DNA of 64,000 nucleotides from Bordetella ansorpii. Lineage in GTDB: Bacteria; Pseudomonadota; Gammaproteobacteria; Burkholderiales; Burkholderiaceae_B. The stretch is from the NCBI RefSeq assembly GCF_900078705.1, contig NZ_FKIF01000007.1, forward strand, positions 1,028,125 through 1,092,124, written 5' to 3'. The position numbers and the translations under genes are program-made. Below are positions 35,265-44,473 of the stretch, piece after piece (the stretch's first letter is position 1; each line of letters opens with the position of its first letter). The notes beneath the pieces were generated by a model that searched no databases, was not told the origin of the DNA, and saw only the letters and a program-made list of their open reading frames with translations.

Positions 35265-36023
35265 CTATTGCTCCTTGCCGGCGTGGTCCGCCGCCTTGCG
35301 GAAACCGCGCATCATCACGTTGGCGTCGCGGCCCACCTCCAATGCCTGCGCCAGGCCCAGATCGGCTGCGCGATGGAAGCTGCGCTTGGTGGTGGCCATG
35401 GCGATGGGGCTCCAGGCGGCGATCCTGTGCGCCAGTTCCAGCGCGGTGTCCAGCACTATGTCGTCGGGCGCCACGCGGTTGCACAGGCCGGCTGCCTGCG
35501 CACCCGCGCCGTCCAGCGGCTCGCCCAACGCGACCAGTTCGAAAGCCTGCTTGCGGCCCACCTGGCGCACCAGGTTGGCCATGACCACGGCCGCGACGAT
35601 GCCGTGCTTCAGTTCCGGATAGCCGAAGCGCACGGTCTCGGACATCACGCACAGGTCGCAGGCAATGGCCAGCCCCGCGCCTCCGCCCAGGGCATTGCCG
35701 CGCACTGCGGAGATCACCGGCTTGTTCATCTGCGAGAAGACCAGGTGCAGGGCGGTGGTCAAGTCCGCGCGCGACGATACGGCGTGCGGGTCTTCCGGGG
35801 TCAGGGCCGAGAACTCCTTGGTGTCCGCACCGGCGCAGAAGGACTTGCCCGCGCCGGTCAGCACCACGGCGTGGATGGCCGGGTCGCGGTCGGCGGCGCG
35901 CAGGCTGTCCAGCAATTCCCGCGTCAGTTGGGTGTTCAGCGCATTGTGCTTGTCGGGGCGGTTCAGCGTCAGGATGCGCACCGCGCCGCGGTCTTCGATC
36001 AGCAGGTGTTTCAGGTCAGGCAT
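35265..36023 (-). CDS. Enoyl-CoA hydratase/isomerase (crotonase family)
   Basis: A 252-residue crotonase-fold protein with oxyanion-hole motifs SFCAGADTKEF (about 58-68) and RGNALGGGAGLAIACD (about 100-115). MPDLKHLLIED at 36023 is preferred because GGAGAG lies just upstream; an ATG at 36044 would add seven residues. It shares only family-level similarity with the other crotonase of the operon. Confidence 0.9.
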   Translation of the reverse strand: MPDLKHLLIEDRGAVRILTLNRPDKHNALNTQLTRELLDSLRAADRDPAIHAVVLTGAGKSFCAGADTKEFSALTPEDPHAVSSRADLTTALHLVFSQMNKPVISAVRGNALGGGAGLAIACDLCVMSETVRFGYPELKHGIVAAVVMANLVRQVGRKQAFELVALGEPLDGAGAQAAGLCNRVAPDDIVLDTALELAHRIAAWSPIAMATTKRSFHRAADLGLAQALEVGRDANVMMRGFRKAADHAGKEQ

Positions 36024-36073
36024 GGGTTTGTCTCTCTCCGTCATTGTTCATGTCTGGGACGAGCCCGACGGGT

Positions 36074-37036
36074 CTACCTGGCTGCGCCGTCGGCCATCGC
36101 GCCCAATCGCGCGCGCGCCTCATCCAGCTCGCGCACCAGTTGCGCCACCACCTCGGCGGCGGGTTGGATGCGCGAGATCAGGCCCGCCGACTGGCCAAGC
36201 TCGACCTTGCCCCACTGCACGTCGCCATCCAGCGCCGCCTGCTTCAGCGTGCTCTGCTTGAACAGCGATTCGTATTCGTCCTGGGCCATCTGGTCGCGCT
36301 CGGCGTCGAAAATGGCCTGGGCGAAGGCGTTGCGCAGCCCGCGCACCGGCAGCCCGCGGCGACCGATCAGCGCGGTGTCGTGCACGTCGGCGGCCAGCAC
36401 GGCCTGCTTGTAGTTCTCGTGCACGGCGGCCTCGTGCGTCAGCAGGAAACGCGTGCCCAGTTGCACGGCATCCGCGCCCAGCGCCAGCAAGGCCGCGATG
36501 CCCCAGCCGTCCGCCACGCCGCCGCCTGCGATCACGGGGATGGATACGTCCTGCAGCACGCGCCGCACCGAGACCAGCGTGCTGACCTCGTTGGCGGGCG
36601 GATGGCCGCCGGCCTCGCCGCCCACGACGATCAGGGCATCCACGCCGGCGTCGGCCGCTTTCTTTGCGTGTTCCAGGGTGGAGACGACCTGAATCCAGAT
36701 GGCGCCGTATTCCCGGAAGCGCGGCAGATGCGCCTTGGGTCCGCCTTGCGACGCGATCACGACCGGCACGCGCTGGCGGTGCATCATGTCCAGGATCTCG
36801 GCGGCGCCCTGGCGGTATAGCGGGATGTTGACCGCATAGGGATGGGGGGTGGCGGCGGCGAGCTCATCCAGCGACTGCTTGAAATCCGCCATGCGCAGCG
36901 GACCGGCCGCCAGCACGCCCAGGGCCCCGGCATTGGAAACCGCCGCGGGCAAGGCCGCGCTGGACGACGCCCAGCTCATACCGGCCTGGATGATGGGGTG
37001 CTCGATGCCGAGCATGCGGGTGATCGAGGTCTGCAT
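36074..37036 (-). CDS. FMN-dependent nitronate monooxygenase-like oxidoreductase
   Basis: A 320-residue flavin TIM-barrel enzyme of the 2-nitropropane dioxygenase / FabK-like family. Features: IIQAGMSWASS at the start, VIASQGGPKAH in the middle, the VVGGEAGGHPPANE loop with the conserved His, and phosphate-binding GGGVADG and GADAVQLGTRF. It is the first gene of the catabolic operon. Relatives act as nitronate monooxygenases or enoyl-type reductases, so its substrate is open. The operator/promoter element lies about 20-60 bases upstream. Confidence 0.88.
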   Translation of the reverse strand: MQTSITRMLGIEHPIIQAGMSWASSSAALPAAVSNAGALGVLAAGPLRMADFKQSLDELAAATPHPYAVNIPLYRQGAAEILDMMHRQRVPVVIASQGGPKAHLPRFREYGAIWIQVVSTLEHAKKAADAGVDALIVVGGEAGGHPPANEVSTLVSVRRVLQDVSIPVIAGGGVADGWGIAALLALGADAVQLGTRFLLTHEAAVHENYKQAVLAADVHDTALIGRRGLPVRGLRNAFAQAIFDAERDQMAQDEYESLFKQSTLKQAALDGDVQWGKVELGQSAGLISRIQPAAEVVAQLVRELDEARARLGAMADGAAR

Positions 37037-37058
37037 GGAATCGGTGTTCGCCGGAAAT

Positions 37059-37098
37059 TAGTTGAAATCGTAAACTACATAGTGGATTTTATCAACTA
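37059..37098 (-). promoter_or_regulatory. Leftward promoter overlapped by two MarR-type operators
   Basis: Two imperfect palindromes, TAGTTGAAATCGTAAACTA (37059-37077) and TAGTGGATTTTATCAACTA (37080-37098), start 21 bases apart, two helical turns. On the minus strand a -35 TTGATA (37096-37091) and a -10 TACGAT (37072-37067) are separated by exactly 17 bases, and each lies within one palindrome. This is the promoter of the operon starting at 37036, and the layout indicates repression, most likely by the operon's own MarR protein. Confidence 0.8.
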
Positions 37099-37157
37099 TA
37101 TTCCGGACAGGCCGGCCTCGCTGGCTAGCCGCCCGGCGCGCCGCGTAGCCCGCGGAA

Positions 37158-37194
37158 ACAAAAAAGGCCAACGTCCTCGCCGTCGGCCTTTTCT
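37158..37194 (-). terminator. Rho-independent terminator of the peptide ABC operon
   Basis: AAAGGCC and GGCCTTT arms with additional ACG/CGT pairing form a hairpin followed on the minus strand by TTTTTTGTTT. It separates the ABC transporter genes from the MarR-controlled operon. Confidence 0.8.
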
Positions 37195-37239
37195 GTGGCG
37201 GCACCCGTCCAGGACGGATGCGGATCGAGCCTGGCGCGT

Positions 37240-38952
37240 TCAACCCCGCAACGCGCCCTCCCCGAACGTCAACCGAGGCACGGCCTCCAGCAGCCGCCGC
37301 GTCATCTCATGCTCCGGCGCATGCAGCACCGCATCCGCGCCGGCGCATTCGACGATCCGCCCGCCCGCCATGACGGCGATCCGGTCCGCCAGATACTCCA
37401 CCACGCTGAAGTTGTGCGTGATGAACAGATACGCAATGCCCAGTTCGGCCTGCAATTCCCGCAGCAGGTCCAGAATCTGCGCCTGCACCGACACGTCCAA
37501 TGCGGACGTGGGCTCGTCGCAGATCAGCACGCGCGGCTCGACCGCCAGCGCGCGCGCGATGGCGATACGTTGCCGCTGGCCACCTGAAAACTCGTGCGGA
37601 TAGCGCGTGGCGGTATTGGCGGGCAGCCCCACCCTGTCCAGCAGGCCTTCCACGCGCTTGCGGCGTTGCGCCTCGGACATATCGGGACGCAATGCCGCGA
37701 TGCCCTCGTCCAGGATGTCGCCCACGCGCATGCGCGGGTCCAGCGAGGCGAACGGATCCTGGAACACGATCTGGATGTCGCGCCGCAGGCGCTTCATCTC
37801 CGAACGGGATGCCGTCAACAGGTCGGCGCCCTCCAGCTCGGCGCGGCCCGACACCTTGGCGCCTTCGGCCAGGCGCAGCAACGCCTTGCCCGTGGTGGTC
37901 TTGCCGCAACCGGATTCGCCCAGCAACGCCAGCGTCTCGCCCGCGCGCAGCGTGAAGGTGACGCCATCCACGGCCTTCACCCAGCCCACCGTGCGGCGCA
38001 GCGCGCCCTTGCGCACGGGGTAGTGCACGCGCAGGTCCCGCACGTCCAGCACCACCTCGCCCGCGGGCGGGTGGGGATGCTTGTCCGCCTGGGCATCCGC
38101 CGCTGCCTGCCCCGCCGCCGACAGCGGCCGGCCCCGCTTGGCGTAGGTGGGAATGGCGTTGAACAATTCTCGCGCATAGGCATGGCGCGGGGTCGCAAAG
38201 AAATCGGCCGACGCCGCGCTTTCCACGATCTCTCCGAAACGCATCAGGGCCACGTGGTGCGCCACCTTGCTCACCACCGCCAGGTCGTGGGTGATCAGCA
38301 GGATGGCCATGCCCAGCTCGCGCTGGATGTCGGCCAGCAGGTCCAGCACCTGCGCCTGCACCGTGACGTCCAGCGCGGTGGTGGGCTCGTCGGCGATCAG
38401 CAGGCGGGGTTCGGCCGCCAGCGCGATGGCGATCATCACGCGCTGCTTCTGGCCCCCCGAGAACTGGAACGGATAGTCGTCGATGCGGCGCTGCGGATCG
38501 GGGATGCCGACGCGCTGCAGCCAGTGGATGGCACGCTCGCGCGCCGCCGCGCCGCGCAGCGCCGTGTGCTGCACCAGGGTCTCGATGATCTGGTCGCCGA
38601 CCCGCATCACGGGGTTCAGGCTGGTGGAGGGTTCCTGGAAGATGATGCCGATGCGCCCGCCCCGCACGCGCCGCATGGCGCTTTCGGGCAATTGGTTCAG
38701 ATCCTCGTCGTGCAGGCGCACCTGGCCGCCGACGATGCGGCCGGCATCGGGCAACAGCCGCAACAGCGCCAGCGCGGTCATGCTCTTGCCGCTGCCCGAC
38801 TCTCCCACCAGCGCGAAGGTCTCGCCCTGCGAGATGGCGAACCGCAGCCGCTTGACGGCGTGGGTCAGGCTGGATTCGCCGGCCACGTCCACGCTCAGGC
38901 CTTCGACGGCCAGCAAGGGGCCGCCGGAACGGGATGCCTGGATCTGGCTCAT
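37240..38952 (-). CDS. Peptide ABC transporter, double ATP-binding subunit (YejF-like)
   Basis: A 570-residue fusion of two ABC ATPase domains, the DppD/DppF type in one chain as in YejF. Each half has Walker A (GESGSGKS near 45; GESGCGKT near 335), the signature (FSGGQKQR and FSGGQRQR), Walker B ([12 protein letters not shown] and [12 protein letters not shown]), and the oligopeptide-transporter C-terminal extension. It energises peptide import at the inner membrane. The start at 38952 overlaps the permease stop (ATGA); the frame reads further upstream only as a shadow. Confidence 0.94.
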   Translation of the reverse strand: MSQIQASRSGGPLLAVEGLSVDVAGESSLTHAVKRLRFAISQGETFALVGESGSGKSMTALALLRLLPDAGRIVGGQVRLHDEDLNQLPESAMRRVRGGRIGIIFQEPSTSLNPVMRVGDQIIETLVQHTALRGAAARERAIHWLQRVGIPDPQRRIDDYPFQFSGGQKQRVMIAIALAAEPRLLIADEPTTALDVTVQAQVLDLLADIQRELGMAILLITHDLAVVSKVAHHVALMRFGEIVESAASADFFATPRHAYARELFNAIPTYAKRGRPLSAAGQAAADAQADKHPHPPAGEVVLDVRDLRVHYPVRKGALRRTVGWVKAVDGVTFTLRAGETLALLGESGCGKTTTGKALLRLAEGAKVSGRAELEGADLLTASRSEMKRLRRDIQIVFQDPFASLDPRMRVGDILDEGIAALRPDMSEAQRRKRVEGLLDRVGLPANTATRYPHEFSGGQRQRIAIARALAVEPRVLICDEPTSALDVSVQAQILDLLRELQAELGIAYLFITHNFSVVEYLADRIAVMAGGRIVECAGADAVLHAPEHEMTRRLLEAVPRLTFGEGALRG

Positions 38953-40400
38953 GCGGCGCCTCCGGCAGCCGGCGCGGAGGCAGGCTTGAAACGCCGCGCA
39001 CGCGGATCGAACGCATCGCGCACCGCGTCGGCGAACAGGTTGGCGGCCAGCACCAGCGCCAGCATGAAGGTGAAGGCGGCCAGCAGGTTCCACCAGATCA
39101 TGGGATCGCGCGACATCTCCAACCGGGCGCGATCGATCATCGATCCGAACGAATTCATGCTGGGGTCCACGCCGATGCCCAGGTACGACAACACGGCTTC
39201 ATACAGCACCAGACCCGAGAATTCGAGCACCACGGTGATCAGCACGATGTGCATGACGTTGGGCAGCAGGTGGCGGCGCATGATGCGCCAGTGCGACACG
39301 CCGAAGGCGCGCGCGGCCTGCACGTACTCCAGTTCGCGCAGCTTCAGCGTCTCGGCGCGCAGCAGGCGGCACAGGCCGGCCCAGCCGGTCAGGCCCAGGA
39401 TCATGCACAGCAGGAACAGGCGCAGGTCGGCGCGCGCCGCCGACGTGGTGAACAGGTCGGGATTGGCGTCGATGTAGACCTGCATCATCAGCGCGCAGGC
39501 CGCCACCAGCAGCACGCCGGGAATGGACGTGAGCGTCGTGTAGAGGTACTGGATGACGTCGTCCACCCAGCCCTTGAAATAGCCCGAGGCGATGCCGAAG
39601 GCGATGGCGGGCGGCAGCATGGCGATGGTGGTCAGGCTGCCGATGACCAGGGCCGTGCGGATGCTTTTCAGGGACTGCCACAGCACGTCGTTGCCGGTGC
39701 GGTCGGTGCCCAGCACGTGATAGCCGCTGGACAGGCCCGCCACGGCGCCCACCACCAGGCACAGCAGCCCGAAGGTGATCATCATGGGACGCCAGGGCAG
39801 CTCGGTGCGGCCGCGCGCGATATGGCGCGCGGCGTGGCGAAAGCCGCCCTGCCTGCGCGCCAGCGCGGCCGACAGCAAGGCGCCGCCGAGCAAGGCCACG
39901 GCGATGCCGCCGGCCAGCCCCGCGCCGAGCCGGCGCAGGATGTCCGGCCCGGTCTGCGACGGCGGGTCGGTCAGGTGCGCGCCGCCGCTGCGCAGGCGCG
40001 GGAAGTCGCGCACCGGCTTGCCGTCGATCAGCATGGTTTCCTTGGTGAACTGATGCGAGGCCAGCGGCGAGGAATAGGTTTTCTCGGGGCGGCTGAGCAC
40101 CGTGCCGTCCAGCAGGCCGTCCAGCACCGATTTCACGGCGGGGGCATAGGCCACGGCGGCGCCGGCCGGCGCATCGGGCGCGGCGGGCAGGCGGGGCCGG
40201 TAGTGCAGCGAATCCAGCAGGCCCACCAGCACGAAGGCCAGCAGCACCACGGCCGAGCACATGGCCGGCGTGTCGCGCGCCACCCTGCCCCACGTGGCGC
40301 GCAGCGTGGGACTGCGCCGCACGCGCCAGACGTACAGCAGCACGCCCACCAGCAGCAGGTAGAGAGCGACATCGGTCCACAGGAATACGATCATCGGCAT
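38949..40400 (-). CDS. Peptide ABC transporter permease (YejE/DppC-like)
   Basis: A 483-residue permease, longer than typical DppC proteins. It has an N-terminal helix pair (about 5-25 and 48-65), an exposed loop (70-165), another helix, and a C-terminal BPD_transp_1 core (about 235-470) with the EAA-type motif YVQAARAFGVSHWRIMRRHLLPN. That motif contacts the ATPase. It forms the channel with the YejB-like permease. Two nearby ATG codons (40400 and 40394) could serve as start. Confidence 0.92.
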   Translation of the reverse strand: MPMIVFLWTDVALYLLLVGVLLYVWRVRRSPTLRATWGRVARDTPAMCSAVVLLAFVLVGLLDSLHYRPRLPAAPDAPAGAAVAYAPAVKSVLDGLLDGTVLSRPEKTYSSPLASHQFTKETMLIDGKPVRDFPRLRSGGAHLTDPPSQTGPDILRRLGAGLAGGIAVALLGGALLSAALARRQGGFRHAARHIARGRTELPWRPMMITFGLLCLVVGAVAGLSSGYHVLGTDRTGNDVLWQSLKSIRTALVIGSLTTIAMLPPAIAFGIASGYFKGWVDDVIQYLYTTLTSIPGVLLVAACALMMQVYIDANPDLFTTSAARADLRLFLLCMILGLTGWAGLCRLLRAETLKLRELEYVQAARAFGVSHWRIMRRHLLPNVMHIVLITVVLEFSGLVLYEAVLSYLGIGVDPSMNSFGSMIDRARLEMSRDPMIWWNLLAAFTFMLALVLAANLFADAVRDAFDPRARRFKPASAPAAGGAA

Positions 40401-40413
40401 GGATTAGGCCCTG

Positions 40414-41391
40414 CTACTCGAAACGGACGCGCGGGTCGGCCAGGGTGTACGAGATATCGGCCAGGATCAGGCCGATGATGTACAGCACCGAGCCCAGGAA
40501 CACCATGGCGCGCACGATGGAGAAATCCTGCGCGCTGATGGCGTCGATGGTGTAGCTGCCCAGCCCCGGGATGCCGAAGAACGACTCGGCGATCAGGCTG
40601 CCCATGAACAGCAGCGGAATGGCCGACACGGTGCCGGTGAGAATGGGCAGCATGGCGTTGCGCAGCACGTGGCGGAACAGCACGGTGCGTTCGGTCAGGC
40701 CCTTGGCGCGCGCGGTGCGCACGTAATCCTTGCCGATCTCTTCAAGGAACAGCGTGCGGTAGAAGCGCGCCTCGGGCCCCAGCCGCGCGACGATGGCCAC
40801 CAGCACCGGCAACGCCAGGAACTTGACCATGTCCAGCCCGTAAGAGAAGCCCGAGTACGGCACCAGCCGCAGCAGCTTCGAGAACAGCCATTGCCCCGCG
40901 ATGATATAGAACAGGCTGGAAATCGACAGCATCACCACGCACAGCACCACGCCCCAGAAATCGAGCCGCGTGGTGCGGAAATACACCAACATCACCGAGA
41001 ACGCCACGCTGGCCAGCAGGCCCAATACGAAGGTGGGCACGGCCAGCGCCAGGCTGGGCCACATGCGCGTGCGGATCTCGCGGCCGATGTCGCGGCCGCC
41101 GTCGGAAGGCCCGAACTCCATGGCCAACAGCGGCACCGATCGCTGATAGAACACGGTGTCGGTATACCTGGCCGCACCTTCCTGCCCGGTATTCAGGAAC
41201 AGCGGCTTGTCGTAGCCGTGGTCGACCTTCCACTTCTCGATGGCGTCCTGGCTGATGCGCTGGCCGCCGATGGCCAGGCGCGCCATGTCGTCGGGCGTAT
41301 TGACCGCGAAGAACAGCACGAAGGTGAAGAGGTTGACCCCCACCAGGATCAGCGCGCCGTAGAGCAGGCGGCGGATGACGTAGGCGATCAT
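40414..41391 (-). CDS. Peptide ABC transporter permease (YejB/DppB-like)
   Basis: A 325-residue DppB-type permease. The first helix (IRRLLYGALILVGVNLFTFVLFF) is followed by a periplasmic loop and five more helices. The EAA motif is VRTARAKGLTERTVLFRHVLRNAMLPI. GAGGAG lies upstream, and the ATG overlaps the binding-protein stop (ATGA), which couples translation. Thirteen bases separate it from the second permease gene. Confidence 0.94.
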   Translation of the reverse strand: MIAYVIRRLLYGALILVGVNLFTFVLFFAVNTPDDMARLAIGGQRISQDAIEKWKVDHGYDKPLFLNTGQEGAARYTDTVFYQRSVPLLAMEFGPSDGGRDIGREIRTRMWPSLALAVPTFVLGLLASVAFSVMLVYFRTTRLDFWGVVLCVVMLSISSLFYIIAGQWLFSKLLRLVPYSGFSYGLDMVKFLALPVLVAIVARLGPEARFYRTLFLEEIGKDYVRTARAKGLTERTVLFRHVLRNAMLPILTGTVSAIPLLFMGSLIAESFFGIPGLGSYTIDAISAQDFSIVRAMVFLGSVLYIIGLILADISYTLADPRVRFE

Positions 41392-43625
41392 TTGCGGGAC
41401 TCCTCGGACGCGGCCGCCGTTTGCAGGGCGGTCTGGCGTTCACGGCGGCGCAGCGCCACCAGCGACGGCCATATGGCCAGGGCCAGCAACGCCACCAGCA
41501 GCAGCACCGGCCACCAGACCGGGCGGTTCCATTCGTCGATCTTGCGCACGCGCAAGGCCGGATCGATCTTCAGGTACTGCAGGGTGTTGCGCACCATCTG
41601 CGTGGGCTTGGCGTTGCCCACCCACTGCTGATAGGCGCCCCCCGACAGCGGGAAGTAGCCGAACATCCATGGCGAATCGCGCCGCACGATCTCGACCATG
41701 CGCCCCACCAGCGCCGCCTTCTCGGGGCCATCGTCCAGGAACTTCATCTGCTCGAACAGCCTGTCGAACTCGGGGTTGGAATAGTTGGCGGCATTCTCGC
41801 CGCCGTCCTTCACCTTGGAATTCGGCCCGTACAGCAGGAACAGGAAATTCTCGGCGTCGGGGTAGTCGGCGTTCCAGCCCCACAGGAAGATCTGCGCCGC
41901 GCCGCGCCGCATCTTGTCCTGGAAGCGGTTGTAGTCGGTGGAGCGCACATCCATCTGGATGCCGATCTTGGCCAGTTGGCGGCGCATCCAGTCGAACTGC
42001 GGATTGCCGCCCGCGCCGCTCATGGCGTCGTAGTACAGCACCAGCGGCTGGCCGGTCCGGGCGTTGCGGCCGTCGGGGTAGCCGGCCTCGGCCAGCAGTT
42101 GCTTCGCCTCGTCCAGCGACTTGCGCCGCGGCTTGCCGTCGACCAGGTCGTACACCACGGGGTTGTAGCCCGCCGGCAGCTCCTGGAAGCCCACCACGCC
42201 CGGCGGCACCGGGCCATGCGCCACCTGGGCCTGGCTGTTCTCGAAGACCGCCACGTATTCTTCCCAGTCGAACGCGATGCTGACCGCCTGGCGCAGCTTG
42301 CGGTTCTTGTCCTGCTGCTCGGGCGTGTCGCCCTTGCCGACCACCGGATCGAGCCAGTTGAAGCCCATGTACCAGTTGGAAGTCTCGACGGTGGACGGCA
42401 GATGGATGCCGTGGTCGCGGTACAGCTCGGCCTTCTCGGCCGAATCGCCCGCCGCCACGCGCATGGCCACGCCGTACTCGCCGCGCTCGACCTGCGGGAT
42501 GTCGTAGTAGCCCTGCAGGAACTTGCCCGTCAACGGCACCGCTTCCTTCTCGATGTTGAAGACGATGCGGTCGATGAAGGGCGTCGGCTTGCCGCAGTCG
42601 GCCAGCAGACCCTGCTCGCGGTCGGCGGGTTCGCCCTCGCAGGGATAGGCCTCGCCGTGGAAATTGGGATTGCGCGCCAGCACGTGGCGCCGGTTGGTGA
42701 TGGACTCGGCCAGCATGTACGGGCCCGTGCCCACCGGCCAGGTGTTCAGCGACAGGTCGTGCGAGGCCATGCCGGGCTGGCTGTAGAAGCGGTCGGCCTC
42801 CCAGGGCACCGGCGCCGTGAAGGTCATGGCAAGCCAGTACTTGAACTGCGGGTACTTGCCCTTGATGCGGATGCGCAGCGTGTGGTCGTCCAGTGCCTGC
42901 ACGCCGTCGAAGCCCTGCTCGCGCAGGTCCATCCAGGGCAGGTCGCGCGTGCCCGGCGGCAGGCCGGCGCGCTGCGCCTGGTCGCGCTTGCGCAGGGCGG
43001 CGCCGTAGTCCTCCATGCCGACCACGTAATTGGCCAGCAGCGAATAGATGGGCGACACCACGCGCGGGCTGGCCAGGCGGCGGAAAGCGTAGACGTAGTC
43101 GTTGGCGGACAGCTCGCGCGTGCCCGTCCTTGGGAAGTCGGGGATGGCGAACTTCTCGTCCAGCTCGCCGGGCGCCAGCGGGAAATACGCGTAGCCGCCA
43201 TCCTCCTTGCGCGCGAAGGCGGGGTGCGGCTGATAGCGCACGCCGGGCCGGATCTTGATGTCGTAGACGCTTTCGGCGATCCGTTCGCCCGGCGCGTCGG
43301 CCGGCAGTTCCTGGCCCTGTGCATCGACGTAACGGGGCGGATCGATGGACGCGGCCGCGCGCGGCACCAGCTCGTAAGGCCGCTTCAGATAGTGGTATCC
43401 GTACAGCGGCTCGTAGATGTTGTAGGTATAGGGCGTCTCGTCGACGGAATAAGAGCTGGCCGGGTCCAGGTACTTCGGCGAACGGCTGACGAACGCCGTA
43501 TACAGCGTGTTCTGCGCCAGCGCGTCGGCGGCATAGGGGCTGTTGATGGGGTTTTCCCGCGAGCAGGCGGCCATGAGCAGCGCCAAGAGCACCGCAACGG
43601 TGTATCGCCACAAGCGACCGATCAT
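41388..43625 (-). CDS. Peptide ABC transporter substrate-binding lipoprotein (family 5)
   Basis: A 745-residue SBP family 5 protein of YejA-like length. The start is taken at MIGRLWRYTVAVLLALLMAAC, which gives a lipobox MAAC (Cys21). The binding domain spans about 25-690 (YTYNIYEPLYGYHYLKRPYELVP; LNTWPVGTGPYML; FLWGWNADYPDAENFLFLLY). Unusually, a hydrophobic helix near residues 705-725 (WWPVLLLVALLALAIWPSLVAL) precedes a basic tail, so the protein may be held in the inner membrane at both ends. Extra residues upstream of 43625 are not supported. It is the first gene of the operon. Confidence 0.92.
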   Translation of the reverse strand: MIGRLWRYTVAVLLALLMAACSRENPINSPYAADALAQNTLYTAFVSRSPKYLDPASSYSVDETPYTYNIYEPLYGYHYLKRPYELVPRAAASIDPPRYVDAQGQELPADAPGERIAESVYDIKIRPGVRYQPHPAFARKEDGGYAYFPLAPGELDEKFAIPDFPRTGTRELSANDYVYAFRRLASPRVVSPIYSLLANYVVGMEDYGAALRKRDQAQRAGLPPGTRDLPWMDLREQGFDGVQALDDHTLRIRIKGKYPQFKYWLAMTFTAPVPWEADRFYSQPGMASHDLSLNTWPVGTGPYMLAESITNRRHVLARNPNFHGEAYPCEGEPADREQGLLADCGKPTPFIDRIVFNIEKEAVPLTGKFLQGYYDIPQVERGEYGVAMRVAAGDSAEKAELYRDHGIHLPSTVETSNWYMGFNWLDPVVGKGDTPEQQDKNRKLRQAVSIAFDWEEYVAVFENSQAQVAHGPVPPGVVGFQELPAGYNPVVYDLVDGKPRRKSLDEAKQLLAEAGYPDGRNARTGQPLVLYYDAMSGAGGNPQFDWMRRQLAKIGIQMDVRSTDYNRFQDKMRRGAAQIFLWGWNADYPDAENFLFLLYGPNSKVKDGGENAANYSNPEFDRLFEQMKFLDDGPEKAALVGRMVEIVRRDSPWMFGYFPLSGGAYQQWVGNAKPTQMVRNTLQYLKIDPALRVRKIDEWNRPVWWPVLLLVALLALAIWPSLVALRRRERQTALQTAAASEESRK

Positions 43626-43686
43626 GAAAACGCCCCCATGAGCATGCAGCCGCACAGAATAGCAAACACCATTTCGTTTGCGGGTT

Positions 43687-44328
43687 CTAGCCGCACTGGC
43701 GCTGCCTCCAGCAGTCATAGCGCCACTTCCAGGGTTCGATTGCGCCGGGCTGCGACCACAGGCCCTGGCGCGCCTCGCGGGCGACTTTCTGCAGGCGGGT
43801 CATTTCCTTGTCGCGCAGGTAGGCGCCGCGCCGCGCGGTGTAGGCCCAGGCGTAGCCGGAGGACACCTGGGCGCGGTTGGCCGACGAGCCATCCTCCAGG
43901 TTCAGCGTGCAGACGTGGCGGTCGTACGGGTCGCTTTCGAAGCAGGTGGCCGACAGGCGGCGGCCCGCCACCATGCTGGCCAGGTGCTTGCGCGATGCCT
44001 CGCCGAAGGGCTGGCCGGGCTGGCCCGGACCGTGGCCGGTCTCGGGCGCGTCGATGCTGTCCAGGCGGATCTTGCGGGGGCCCTGGGCGGTGGCCAGGGT
44101 GACGGTATCGCCGTCGGCCACGTCGGAGACCTGGCCGCGCAGGGTATAGGGCTCGCCGCGTTGCTGCTGGCTGCCGCGCGCGGGCGCCTCGGCGCGGTCG
44201 CCCGACGGCAGATAGCGGTGCAGCAACGTGCCCGCCAGGGTCAGGACCAGCGCGGCCACGGCGCCGCCGATGCTGAGATTGCGGTTACGGCCGCGGCGGC
44301 CGGGCCGGGAAGCGGGAGGTCGGGACAC
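43687..44328 (-). CDS. Membrane-anchored thermonuclease-family (SNase) protein
   Basis: A 213-residue form is given, starting at GTG 44328. Residues about 20-38 are a hydrophobic anchor, then an SNase domain (about 60-170) with the catalytic set in order: RLDSIDAPE (Arg, Asp, Glu) and YDRHVC (Arg), plus DGDTVTL. Such proteins cut nucleic acids in the envelope or periplasm, using calcium in the type member. The start is uncertain: an ATG at 44418 (MRSPPPC) would add 30 residues. It lies between the peptide transporter and the 2-hydroxyacid dehydrogenase without clear linkage to either. Confidence 0.82.
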   Translation of the reverse strand: MSRPPASRPGRRGRNRNLSIGGAVAALVLTLAGTLLHRYLPSGDRAEAPARGSQQQRGEPYTLRGQVSDVADGDTVTLATAQGPRKIRLDSIDAPETGHGPGQPGQPFGEASRKHLASMVAGRRLSATCFESDPYDRHVCTLNLEDGSSANRAQVSSGYAWAYTARRGAYLRDKEMTRLQKVAREARQGLWSQPGAIEPWKWRYDCWRQRQCG

Positions 44329-44473
44329 GGAAGGCTCTGCAGGCTGGAATCGCCCGCAGTTTGCCACAAGCCCGGCCGCGCCCAGCGGCCGCGCGAGGCA
44401 GGGAGGTGGCGAACGCATCACACCGAAGGCGCGGCCTCCACCCTGTGTCCCTTGGGCCGGACGGCCCTGCCCG

